Shown here in pieces: positions 12,147-23,181 of a DNA stretch of 64,000 nt (position 1 is the stretch's first letter; every line of letters starts with the position of its first letter). Where the stretch lies: contig JAKGHH010000002.1 in NCBI GenBank assembly GCA_022828595.1, forward strand, positions 68,110,383-68,174,382, read 5' to 3'. A model generated the notes under the pieces. That model was not told the DNA's origin. It searched no databases and was given only the letters and a program-made list of their open reading frames with translations. A program made the position numbers and the translations under genes. Source of the stretch: Nelumbo lutea. Its lineage: Eukaryota > Streptophyta > Magnoliopsida > Proteales > Nelumbonaceae.

Positions 12147-12151
12147 CAGCA

Positions 12152-12880
12152 CACGATCCTATCATGAAAACATACCCAGATGTAAACTTTCTATCATCCG
12201 GATCTGACTGGAAACCGGCATCAGTATACCCTAGAATTTGTAGTAAACTACCATTGAATACCAGGCAAAACTCTTTTATCCTTCGAAGGTATTTGAGTAT
12301 GTTCTTCACAGTAGTCAAATACTCCTCCCCCGGGTTGGCCTGGAACCTGCATACGACACTAACTACCTGAGCAATGTTAGGGCGAGTGCACAACATGACA
12401 TACATGATGCTCCCTATGGCTGAGGCATAGGGTACGTCTTTCATGCCCTCAATCTCCTCAGAAGACTTGGGAGACATCTTCTTGGAAAGAGTGACTCCGT
12501 GCCTGAAAGGAACGTTTCTTTTCTTGGAGTTCTCCATGCTGTACCTTTTGACAAATTTGTCAGTGTAAGCAGCCTAGGATAATCCAATTATCCACTTCGA
12601 TCTATCTCTATAGAGTCGAAGACCCAGTATATAGGAAGCTTCTCCAAGATCTTTCATGGAGAATTGCTGCGAAAGCCATACCTTGATTGAAGTCAACATT
12701 CCTACATCATTCCTAAGGAGTAGGATATCATCCACATACAACACCAAGAAGGTGACCTTATCCCCACTGCTCAAAGTCAAACGATTTGACAGCAGTGTCA
12801 AAACGGATGTTCCAACTTCTATAAGCTTGCTTAAGTCCATATATGGATCTATTAAGTTTACATACCATGTGCTCCTGACC
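12152..12880 (-). pseudogene. Copia B reverse transcriptase and RNase H N-terminal part
   Basis: On minus: KLNRSIYGLK, an intact LYVDDILLL active site near 12,740, LGLRLYRDRSKWIIGLS, then MYVMLCTRPNIAQ, KYLRR and DAGFQSDPDDRK. Frameshifts separate the two open parts (12,882-12,574 and 12,537-12,147). The upstream side ends abruptly at 12,880 against LTR sequence, so the integrase and the RT fingers are absent. Confidence 0.85.
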
Positions 12881-13677
12881 ATCAGGTATTATCCTCAATG
12901 GTCTTACACTTAACCCGACAAAAAGAGGACCTCTCCTTCGGCAGAAAGAAACAGTGTTGCACTCTCTCAAGTATGGATCCCGGGAATTAAAACCTTTTTG
13001 CAATCATTTTGAAACCATAATATATATAGTTTTATATCTCATTTAAAATATATTTTGCAAAACAAATCTCAACGATTGAAATCGGCTGCCGGTAGTCTTG
13101 GTTTCCATCAATGATAGTGCATCCCCGATCATTACCTTTGTCCGACAAAGGGGCTGATCCTGTCACTATGATCACCCTCTCAGATGAATTCTCAGACTGT
13201 CCCAACATACCCAGGTTTTGACCCCTGCTAAGGATCTCACTGATTGGTACATGAAAGATAGCCCAAACCGACACCTAGTGCTGTTTCATAATCGAGTCTA
13301 GGGGTTGGGTGTAACTTTTCAGTTTTGCCCATCAATCTACAAGGTCCAGGCAATACTGGAAATCTGGTCTAGTTCAAAGATTCAATTAATCCCACACTGT
13401 GTGTGCCTAGGGTCTCACCTTGGTAACTGAGACAAGCCACTCCAACCGACTTGGTGGCACCACAGTGTTAGCCTTGTCAGGGTAGGTCTCCCCAGACCGA
13501 CCCACGGGCTGTGAACATTCTAAACTAACACGAGTCTCATTAAGTGTCTAATTTAAGGGTATTACACAGAAACTTACCAAGGGAACATGAATCAAATATG
13601 CACTTTTATTCAATGACAATAAATTCATAAAGTACATCATTTTTATTGAAGCTAAGGTCATACAAAACTGTCCAACA
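12881..13677 (-). mobile_element. 5' LTR fragment of Copia B (first ~800 bp)
   Basis: On minus it starts TGTTGGACAG at 13,677 and follows the family LTR to about 12,881. There it joins RT sequence directly, so the rest of the LTR, leader, gag, integrase and part of RT are deleted. Its start interrupts the LTR of copy C at 13,678, so copy B inserted into copy C. Confidence 0.8.
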
Positions 13678-14066
13678 TAATCGAGTCGGGGGGTCAGGTG
13701 TAACTTTCCAGTTTTGCCCATCTATCTCCAAGGTATAGGGCAATACTGGAAATTTGGTCCAGTTCAAGGGTTCAAGCAATCCCATACTGCATGTGCATTG
13801 GGTCTTACCCTGATGGCCGAAACAAGTCATCCCAACACTTGGTGGCACATCAATATCTGCCTTGGCAAGATAAAATCTCCCCAGACTTATCCAATGGCTG
13901 TGAACATTTAAAACTAACACAAGTTTCTATAAGTGTCCAGTTTTAGGGTCTTACACAGAATTATACCAAACAACATTAATCAAACATGCACTTTAATTTA
14001 TTTCCACTAAATAACAAAAGTACATCAAATCTGATTGAAGCTAAGGGCATACAAGACTGTCTAACA
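13678..14066 (-). mobile_element. 3' LTR of Copia C, first ~390 bp
   Basis: On minus it starts TGTTAGACAG at 14,066 after the polypurine tract GCAAATGGGAGT (14,078-14,067). It is cut at 13,678 by the start of copy B. Confidence 0.85.
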
Positions 14067-15232
14067 ACTCCCATTTGCACTTATGTCCAATCTGGTACAT
14101 GCCAGAGTCCCATACTTTCCACGTGTTTCTCAAACACCTTCTGTGTCAGTGGCTTAGTCAATGGGTCTGCCACATTATCCGCTGATGCTACTTTCCAAAT
14201 TAAGACATCCCTTCTACCAACGATCTCTCGCAGTACATGGTACTTCCTCTCGATGTGCTTTGACTTTGAGTGGGCCTGAGGCTCTTTAGCCTGGGTGATT
14301 GCTCCATTGTTGTCACACAAGAATGGGATGGGTGATGTGCTGGACGGAATCACTTCCAATTCGTGTATGAATTTCTTCATCCACACAGTTTCCTTGGCAG
14401 CTTCACTTGGGGCAATGTACTCAGCCTCGGTTGTGGAGTCTGCAGTGGACCCCTGTTTGTTGCTTTTCCAGCGAACAGCACACGATCCTATCGTGGAAAC
14501 ATACCCAGATGTAGACTTTCTATCATCTGGATCCGACTGGAAATCGGCATCGGCATCGGTATACTCCTGCCCTGGGTTAGCCTGGAATTTGCTTACCACA
14601 CTCACCGCCTGAGCTATGTCCGGGCGATTGCACAGCATGACATACATGATGCTCCCTATGGCTGAGGCATACGGAACGTCTCTTATGCCCTCAATCTCCT
14701 CATAAGTCTTGGGAGACATCTTCTTCGAGAGAGTTACTTCATGTCTGAAAGGAACATTTCCTTTCTTGGAGTTTTCCATGCTGTACCTTTTGATTAATTT
14801 GTCAATGTAAGCAGCCTGGGATAATCCAATTATCCACTTCGATCTATCTCTATAGAGTCGAAGACCCAATATATATGAAGCTTCTCCAATATCTTTCATG
14901 GAGAATTGCTGTGATAGCCATACCTTGACTGAAGTCAACATTCCTACATCATTCCCAATGAGTAGGATATCGTCCACGTACAATACCAAAAAGGTAATCT
15001 TATCCCCACTAGACTTCCTGTAAACACAGGGATCATCCGGATTCTACTCAAAGTTAAACGTTTTGACGGCAGAATCAAAACAGATGTTCCAACTCCTAGA
15101 AGCCTGCTTAAGTCCATATATGGATCTGCATGTAGATATCTTCACTAAGATCTCCATTCAGGAATGCGGTTTTGACATCCGTTTGCCAAATCTCGTAGTT
15201 ATGGTATGCTGCTGCAGCTAGCAGGATCCTAA
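14067..15232 (-). pseudogene. Copia C reverse transcriptase and RNase H
   Basis: The best preserved RT/RNase H of the family. An open stretch of 302 residues on minus (14,989-14,081) has an intact YVDDILLIG, LGLRLYRDRSKW, MYVMLCNRPDIAQ, SDPDDRKSTSGY, STTEAEYIAPSEA and the terminal HVPDWT. It has an in-frame loss of about 30 codons between NPGQEY and the DADFQSDPDD segment, and another loss near 15,125 between DIYMQ and the SIYGLK segment. Upstream it ends at 15,232 against a plus-strand LTR start. Confidence 0.85.
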
Positions 15233-15970
15233 TGTTAGACAGTCTTGTATGCCCTTAGCTTCAATCAGAATTGATGTACTTTTGTTATTTAGTGGAAATA
15301 AATTAAAGTGCATGTTTGATTCATGTTGTTTGGTATAATTCTGTGTAAGACCCTAAAACTGGACACTTATAGAAACTTGTGTTAGTTTTAAAGGTTCACA
15401 GCCATTGGATAAGTCTGGGGAGATTTATCCTGCCAAGGCTGATACTGATGTGCCACCAAGTGTTGGGATGGCTTATTTCGGTCATCAGGGTAAGACCCAA
15501 GACCCATGCAGTATCGAATTGCTTGAACCCTTGAACCGGACCAGAATTCCAGTATTGCCCTAGACCTTGGAGACAGATGGGAAAAACTGGAAAGTTACAC
15601 TTGACCCCTAGACTCGATTATGACACATCACTAGGTGTCGTATCGGGCTATCTTTGATGTGTCAATCAGTGAGATCCTTAGTGGGGGTCAAAACCTGGAG
15701 ATGTTGGGGCAGTCTGAGAATTCATCTGAGTGAGTGGTCATAGTGACAGGATCAGCCCCTTTGTCGGACAATGGTAATGATCAGGAATGCACTCTCTCTG
15801 ATGGAAACCAAACAGCTGGCAGTTGATTTCAATCGTTGGAATTTTGTTTTGCAAAATTAATATGTATATTAATATGTATGGTTTCAAAAGATTTGCAAAA
15901 GCTTTTTATTCTCAGGATTAATGTGAGTAGAGAGTACGTCACTGTTCCTTGCAGCCGACAGAGAGGTCTT
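15233..15970 (+). mobile_element. Plus-strand Copia LTR fragment E (first 738 bp)
   Basis: It starts exactly at TGTTAGACAG in the opposite orientation to its neighbours and follows the family LTR to about 15,970. There it meets the integrase of copy F, which is on minus. The exact LTR terminus at 15,233 suggests a true insertion into copy C, with the far end lost in a later rearrangement or misassembled. Confidence 0.8.
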
Positions 15971-16915
15971 CTTTTATCGGGCGTTTCAACTACATAACAC
16001 TTTTTGCTCACTTGGGTCATAGAATGGATAACCCACTGAATCCTTTGGGTAGCCTATAAATAGGCAACGACTGGTTTTGGATTCCAACTTGTCCGCACTT
16101 GTTCTTTTAACGTGTACAGGACAACCCCAAATCTTCCAGTGTCTTACACTTATCTTCCTTCCAGTCCAAAGTTCATATGGAGTTTTCAGAAATGATTTGG
16201 TTGGAACCCGATTCTGCACGTAGTTAGTAGTCTCTTATGCATATCCCCAAAAGGATGTGAGCAATTCTGAGCATACAAGAAGTGATCAGACCATGTCCAA
16301 CAAGGTCCTATTCCTCCTCTCTGAAACACCGTTGAGTTGTGGTGTAGCAGGAGGAGCTAGTTGTGACACTATCCCATTGTCCTTTAAGTAGTCCCTGAAT
16401 TTGTCAGAGAGATACTCGCCACCTCGATCTGATCAAAGGGCCTTAATTTCTCTCCCTAACTGTTTCTCGACTTCCTGTCTGAACTCTTTGAACTTTTCAA
16501 TGGATTCAGATTTGTGTCTCATTAGGTACACGTAACCATATCGTGAAAAATCATCTGTAAAGGTGATGAAGTACACGTGTTGATTCCGTGTCCTAACACT
16601 CAGGGGACCACATACATCAGTATGTATTAGGTCAAGTGTGCCTCCAGATCTTTCAGGCTTACCGTCAAATGGCCACTTAGTCATCTTACCTTGAAGGCAA
16701 GGCTCACAAGTGGGAAGATTTTCTACGGTTAGAAAATCCAAAGGACCATCCTTTCCCAGTCTTGTGATTCGGTCAACACCGATATGGCCAAATCGGTAAT
16801 GCCAGAGGCACGTGGGATTAACTGTATCACGATTCCTTTTCTTGGGTTTTTCGACCGACGTAGTTTCGGTTAGGTTACCTTTCTTAGTCAACACACCAAG
16901 ACACAGAAGTAACTA
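15971..16915 (-). pseudogene. Copia F integrase, truncated
   Basis: On minus: pre-integrase zinc region (LWHYRFGHIG...CEPCLQGK), DLIHTDVCGPLS, TFTDDFSRYGYVYLM, then SDRGGEYL after a TGA at about 16,436, NRVPTKSF and ELWTGRK, ending near YPFYDPSEQK at 15,975. Protease and the end of the zinc-knuckle linker are missing upstream at about 16,915. The rest of pol is missing downstream. Confidence 0.85.
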
Positions 16916-17640
16916 ACATATTAGTTTCTTTGACGCAAATTTCGATTTTACCTTTCTTAGAATCTAGGTGGGTAGGACAGTTCCTCTTCCAGTGGCCGGT
17001 CTGTTTGCAGAAGTGACAGACATCAGATGCCTTGTTCTTCTTCTACCTCTTGGGTTTGGCAGCTTTCTTCTGGGGCTTCTTTGCCTTTCTCTTTTTCTTG
17101 CCCGATTTGTTAGCTTTAGCAAGCGTAACCACAGTCTCATCCTTCTTTAAAAGATCCTCGGCCCTCTGCAACATAATGCTGAGTTCCCAGATGCTGACAT
17201 TCAGCTTATTCATATTATAGTTAATAGTGAATGCATTGAAGGAAGAGGGAAAAGAATTTAGGATCGCATTCACTTGCGTGCCAAAATCTAGCCTGGATCC
17301 AAGAACTTCGAGTTCGTTAATGTATCCCATCATCCGAAGACAATGGTCATGAACTTTCTGCCCCTTGGACATCTGCGCGGTCATGAACAATTTCATGACC
17401 TTTTGTCGAGTAGAACGGTTCTGTCCAATATGTCCTTGACTAGTTCGATCTGATCGAACTGCCTCTGTATTGAGTTGTCTAATGAGGCAATGACAAAGCA
17501 GCGGGTTAGGGAGTTCTTATCCTCCCAATCTTGGTAGTCCCTCCTACGGGCCTTAGAAGCCCTATCACCCGAACGTTTCGTGGTAGGATTTTTCACCACC
17601 TTATCTAATTTTTCATACATTTTTCACCACCTTAGTTTGA
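16916..17640 (-). pseudogene. Copia F gag
   Basis: On minus, the capsid from KLDKVVKNP (17,610) through LRMMGYINE and NMNKLNVSIWELS to a basic KKRKAKKPQKKAAK tail (17,396-17,043). A CHFCKQTGHWKRNC zinc knuckle follows at about 17,030-16,985. The first ~35 codons present in copy A are missing. At this point AAGGTGGTGAAAAAT occurs twice (about 17,634-17,620 and 17,602-17,588 on minus), a small duplication at the deletion site. Confidence 0.8.
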
Positions 17641-18471
17641 TTCATGTTACCTACATAGATATGGCTTTAAATCTATGTTCCATTCCCATTTATTCATCTC
17701 TGAGATTTTCCCTCCTTTCTCAGTGACGGAGACGACGTAATGTCTCTGGAAATGTGGGAAATCACATAGGGTGCGTGAAGCCAACTGTTTCAGCTGCATA
17801 ACCCCACCACCTTTCTGTGATGGATCCTATCCACTCATCATATGAGTTTCCCTTTGGCCTCTATCAGACAAAGTTCATATCCGTTTTTAGGTAAGCCTTT
17901 CTGTCCAGTGAGTGCACACCCATCATATTCAGGTTACACCAAGGTACCGTGAGAGAGTTCCCATTTTCTGATGAAGCCCTTCCCACATTGGTCTATGACG
18001 CCCCTATCATCTAATGAAACACTCTAACAGATCCAACAGCAAATGGATAGTCCAATTTTATGATGCGTTTCCTCATTACTAATGGACCCATCATTGTGCT
18101 AATGACGGAAGGCCTTTAGAGAGTCCATCAAATGGATCTCCCTATCACACGCATTCATATTTGCTGGAGGGAACAAAATTATGCCCTAGTTCTAATTTAG
18201 GTCAAACTAAAGTGGCACCCACTGACTTTCATAAAGTCAGATTTCTGGTGGGCCTCAATCGGCTAGGGGTTCCGTACGCATCCCTTTTCAGTGTTGTTGG
18301 GGCCCACCAAGTAGAGAGGGGTCATCCAATGACCTTAAGGGACACCATGGCAATGATGTGCATTCAGCCATGGTGTGCGCAAGAGCCACAAACGAGTCAA
18401 CATGGGCCAAATTCCGATGGCCCATGGTCGCAGCACATCAAATATCCAAACATCACATGTAAAGAAGGAAT
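17641..18471 (-). other. Leader of Copia F
   Basis: The reverse complement matches the leader of copy A (570-1,012 joined to 2,568-2,935) without the solo LTR. It is the reference that proves that insertion. It ends at 18,471 against the integrase of copy G, so no 5' LTR or primer site is present. Confidence 0.75.
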
Positions 18472-19493
18472 TCACTAGTCAAGGCTTCCACCAGGTAGGA
18501 ATCCTGGTCATAACCATATCGGACTGGTGGTCTGGATACCTGGGTGGAACTTCTAGGTTGGTCACTACTTGGAACTTGTGGGACATCTCCCACTGCTCGT
18601 GAGCTCTCCTCATCAAGAACTATTTCCTGACGGTGAGTATCCCTGATGTATCCAGATTCTAAGAATTGGGTGTTTCGACTGTAGAACACTTTCTGCTCAC
18701 TTGGGTCATAGAATAGATAACCCACTGAATACTTTGGGTAGCCTATAAATAGGCAACAACTGGTTTTGGATTCTAACTTGTCCACACTTATTCTTTTAAC
18801 GTATGCAGGAAAACCCCAAATCTTCAAGTGTCTTACACTTGGCTTCCTTCTAGTCCATAGTTCATATGGAGTTTTCGGAACTGATTTGGTTGGAACCCGA
18901 TTCAGCACGTAGATATCAGTCTCTAATGCATATCCCCAAAAGGATGTGAGTAATTCTGAGCGTACGAGAAGTGACCGAACCATGTTCAACAAGGTCCTAT
19001 TCCTCCTCACTGAAACACCGTTGAGTTGTGGTGTAGCAGAAGGAGCTAGTTGTGACACTATCCCATTGTCCTTTAAGTAGTCCCTGAATTCATCAGAGAG
19101 ATACTCGCCACCTCGATCCGATTGAAGGGCCTTAACTTCTCTCCCTAACTGTTTCTCGACTTCTTGTCTGAACTTTTTGAACTTTTCAAAGGATTTAGAC
19201 TTTTGTCTCATTAGGTACACGTAACCATATCGTGAAAAATCATCTGTAAAGGTGATGAAGTACACGTGTTGATTCCGTGTCCTAACACTCAGGGAACCAC
19301 ATACATCAGTATGTATTAGGTCAAGTGTGCCTCTAGATCTTTCAGGCTTACCGTCAAATGGCCGCTTAGTCATCTTACCTTAAGGCAAGGCTCACAAGTG
19401 GGAAGATTTTCTACGGTTAGAAAATCCAAAGGACCATCCTTTACCAGTCTTGTGATTCGGTCAATACCGATATGGCCAAGTGGGTAATGCCAG
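18472..19493 (-). pseudogene. Copia G integrase, cut by the gap
   Basis: An uninterrupted minus-strand frame of 306 residues (19,373-18,453) holds the integrase core: TFTDDFSRYG, LQSDRGGEYLSDEF and, after NGVS, VRRNRTLL where the family has ERRNRT, so the catalytic Glu is changed to Val. The C-terminal part ends DQDSYLVEALTSE. Upstream, the zinc region continues to 19,493 with one frameshift and then meets the gap. Downstream it stops inside pol at 18,472, directly against the leader of copy F. Confidence 0.85.
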
Positions 19494-19593
19494 NNNNNNN
19501 NNNNNNNNNNNNNNNNNNNNNNNNNNNNNNNNNNNNNNNNNNNNNNNNNNNNNNNNNNNNNNNNNNNNNNNNNNNNNNNNNNNNNNNNNNNNN
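19494..19593. other. Assembly gap (100 N)
   Basis: Exactly 100 N, the usual placeholder for a scaffold gap of unknown size. Sequence left of it is Copia pol and right of it is gypsy-like. The real distance and the join are unknown. Confidence 0.99.
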
Positions 19594-21790
19594 AATTAGG
19601 AGTGAAGGCTTAGAAACTATGATGAAATTCATATTCTCCTTTCCTCGGATCTTTAGATACTATAATGATCTTAAAGTGGTAATTTACAAGATATAAGAGT
19701 TGAAGGCACTTTACAAAAGTTTTCCCCGACTACTCAACTCATGCAATTTCTATCTTAAAAAGTATCACCAGGTAACATGGTGAAGAACCAGAAGGGGGGA
19801 GATGTTAGTTTACTGGCTGATGTTCATAGTTTGCATTGAGGAAACAGCGAAAATGTTATTGTAGAGCTTAAGTTGTGGGGGTCATCTAATTTAGATGAGG
19901 ACTTACATTTTATCTATATTTTTTAGATGGAGGGTGTTTTGTGGTCTATTTGGTATGAAATTTTATAATGGTTTTAATTAAATTTTTTGACCGTAATTGT
20001 TAGCTTGATTGCAAGAAAGATTTCAGGGGAGCCAAATCAACAAAAAAGAAGGCACAAGCAAGAAAAGAAAAACCCAAAAATTTATCAAAGTTCAAAGCCC
20101 GGCCAGCACTGAGAGCAAAGAGAATTTCGATTCGGCCGCAAGAATGAGCAAGTGGAAAGATCTCTTTGGATAAAGTCCAAGGGAAGAAGCCTAGGCTATG
20201 AGGAGAATTCGGCCCAGCAGGAAAGGCCCATTTTTAGCCCAAATAACAGCCCTAGAGTGGTAGCCCACTATGAGAGCTCAAAAGCAAGCTAAGTTGTAGC
20301 CCAAAATAGCAGCCCAAAGGGAGGCTCAATAGCGCAGAGCGCTGCAAGACATCTTAACCTAAGGAGTTTGATCTTAGTACAGCACGCAGAACTGGAGGGA
20401 GCACTCATAGAAGGTTCTACGCGTACATTGATATGGAAGAGGATAGGCTTAATAGTCTCGGAAAATGAGCGGGTGTAATGAACACGCCATTTGCTAAGGA
20501 ACTGGCGCTTCAAGATTTCTAAGGGGCAAGAGCCCCCTGTGAAAAACATAATAAAATTATACAGCAGAGAGGCCTCTTAGGATGGGGAGTAAAGTTGTAT
20601 CAATTGCTTGAGAGAAAGGCTCTCGCCACTTACCTTAGAGGTTTTCTGGTGTAGTATCCATGGACTGATAGCCACCTTGAGAAGATTGAGAAGAGAAGGA
20701 GAAGTAAGGCTAGGCGCAAGGAAGCAGAAGAAGAAGGGCTGAAGGAAGTTCAACGGGGATAAGCAAGCTAGAAGAAGAAGGTGAAGTTCGAAATTGAGCT
20801 GTGGTATTGTGAAAGTTCATAAGATTTTTTATTGTAATAAATCATTTGTAGTTTCATTCTCCTTTGATTTGAATTCAGTTTCTTAGTTTATAGATGTTCT
20901 TTCTTCTTTCTCCTTGTTTCCATTCTTCCTTGATGTATTTCAGCTTGTAAAATTTCAGTTTCAGCCAATCTAATTCTTTTTGATTCATGTTTGGTGAAAT
21001 GAAGCATGGCATTTGTACTTGAAGTTTCTTGATATAAGGGGTGTGATTGGCAAGGATCAATTCGGGCCCAACTAACCTTCAAAACTCAACGCAATCTGCA
21101 CATTCTCAGGTCTGAAGATTGCAAGATCTGAATTGCTTGATGCAATGTATGAGAAGTTCTAGATCTGCAAAATTTCAAGATATGGGCGAATTAATCTAAC
21201 ATTGCTTGTGAATTCCACTCAGAGTGCTTGATGAGAGACTCGTAAGTAGGAATTCAGTATCTTACTATTCAAGAACTGAATTGATAGTTGGCTAAGGTTA
21301 CAGTGCTTAGATAGTCTTGACACAATTCAGTTGGTTGATCAATTCAGATTATGAATTGATGCCTTTAAGAATGTGTTATGAAGAAAATGCATGGGCATTG
21401 GGGATTAGATTCTTGCTAGAGATAGAAGAACCGTCACTCATGCATAGGATGAACATGCGCTTGAGAGAGGCTGTTCATGACCTTGGGGTTTCATCAAACC
21501 AAGGCTCAATCATGATTCATATCGAATGATCCAAATTGATAGATTGCTGAATTCTGAGATTGACATTTTACTGCTTACTCTTCTAACCTGAATTGAAGGC
21601 AATTGGACCAATGATTTAGATAGATTTTAATTTAGGATTTCTTAGCTTTCATTAGAGTTTTGATTTATTTGTTGATCAGATAAGAAATGTTTCAATTTAG
21701 TATTGGTAATTGTTTCCTAAATCCTCGTGGGAACGATACTTCACTCACTACTTTATTACTTGAACGGCTAGTGCACTTGCTAGTGTCACA
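19594..21790 (+). mobile_element. Ty3/gypsy 3' end with LTR
   Basis: No coding sequence. Purine tracts that could prime the plus strand occur at 19,788-19,801 (AGAAGGGGGGAGA) and 19,875-19,886 (AGTTGTGGGGG). The second is the form common before LTRs of Athila/Tat-type elements. The right end has CCTCGTGGGAACGATA at about 21,722 and TTATTACTTGAACGG, closing with TAGTGTCACA at 21,790, as in plant gypsy LTR ends. The LTR therefore likely runs from about 19,8xx to 21,790. Its start and target duplication were not fixed. Confidence 0.6.
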
Positions 21791-22768
21791 ATGAGCCACA
21801 CATCAAATACCCCTAAAATGATGTCCTTAAGGCATCAAACTATAGAATTATCAATGGCTTGGCTTGTTACAAAGCTGACAGATAATACTATTTCCTCTTC
21901 CATGGCCTTGTCCATGCCTTGAGGGCTGACCACCACACCCTCTACCTCTGCCATGATTGTTTCCACCCCTACCTTGATTGTAAGAACTTTGAGAGGGCTG
22001 AAACCTGTTAGTCAATTTTTTATTATTATTCATTGCAAGATTTACAATAGGATTTTCACTAGAAAAATTGTGTTGTAAAAGCCAGGCTTCATGACTCAGA
22101 AGTAACCCAAGAACATCACTAATATTAAGTTGATCTACATCAGATCGATTTGTAATAGTTGTAATAAGGGATTCATACTCACTACCCAAGCCGGATAGGA
22201 TGTATAAAACCAGATCTACTTTTGCTACTGGTTCTAAGACTATAGAAAGACTATCTGCAATTGTTTTGGATTTCTAAACATAATCGCTGGTGGACAAGTT
22301 CCCTTTCTTGATATTCTGAAGTTGACATCTGAGTTGAAGTACCTTGGGTCGTGAATTAGAAGAGAAAGATTTCTCTAGAGCATTCCAGACTTCAGCGACT
22401 GTAGAGAGTCCAATGACTTGTGCTAGGACACTCCTTCAGTTAAAGAAGCTACAAGCCAACTTAGGACCAGCTGATCTAACTATACCCAGGTGGAGAATTC
22501 TGGGTTCAGAATTCTCTTATTACTATCAACAGGATCTAGAATCACTTCTAAGGGAGGCTAGGCCGACCCATCAATGAACCCAATCAACTTGTGGGGTCGA
22601 AGTACTGGAAGCAATTGAGCTTTCTAGAGAAGAAATTTTTCGCCATTGAGTTTGATTGTCAAATAATGCGAAATATTAGGAATAGAACTGATGTTAATTC
22701 ATAGGGAAGAATTCTAGGAAGAGGTTAAGCTCGAGCTCATTATCTCAGAAACAATGGGAGTGTTGTAA
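21791..22768 (-). pseudogene. Copia K gag, truncated
   Basis: On minus. An open part (22,189-21,851) gives MGSEYESLITTI, then DQLNISDVLGLLLSHE, a Q/N-rich stretch, an RGRG-rich basic region and the first half of a zinc knuckle (CQLCNKPSH). Upstream to 22,768 gag N-terminal sequence is present with stops. Pol is absent, replaced by the gypsy 3' end at about 21,840. This is the gag type of small plant Copia elements (Ale/Retrofit-like), unlike the family at 1-19 kb. Confidence 0.75.
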
Positions 22769-22786
22769 GCCATGGCTCTGATAACA
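22769..22786 (-). other. Primer binding site of Copia K
   Basis: On minus it reads TTGTTATCAGAGCCATGG, matching the 3' end complement of plant initiator-Met tRNA (TATCAGAGCC core). It lies between the LTR and gag. Confidence 0.75.
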
Positions 22787-23181
22787 AGTTAAAGCTAGAA
22801 AGACAAAGATTAAAAGAATTGGTCAAATTTCACTATATTGAATAACTGTACATGGTTGAATATTTATACACAAATAATAAATAATAAATTAGAAACAATT
22901 ACAAAAATAGAAACAGAGAAATATGGAAAGGTCTTCAGTAGGAAACTTGCTAAGAAGAGAGTTTCCTTTTTGCTGTGATTGATCTCTCTTTGGTAAGCGT
23001 CCTCTGTGTAGTAGTTGTTCCTCCTTTGGCAGGAAGAATAGAATCTTCTTTGGTAGGAGATCTAGGGCTCTCTTTGTTAAGAGTGCTAGATCCCTCTTTA
23101 ACAGGAAGACTAGAGCTCCCTTTGTTAAGAGGAGAAGAACTAGGGATGGCTGACCTAGGGTTGGCCAGCTCCTCATTAACA
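22787..23181 (-). mobile_element. 5' LTR of Copia K
   Basis: On minus it begins TGTTAATGAGGAGC at 23,181 and reaches the primer site about 395 bp later. Inside are imperfect repeats of a CTCTTTGTTAAGAG-like motif and a TATAAATATTC promoter (minus, near 22,870-22,858). Confidence 0.65.

Noticed and set aside
18161..18478. 105-codon plus-strand frame
   Set aside because: It is the antisense of the Copia F leader and is not conserved in the copy A leader.
19441..19696. Open frames crossing the N gap
   Set aside because: Unknown bases are read through; the flanks belong to different elements.
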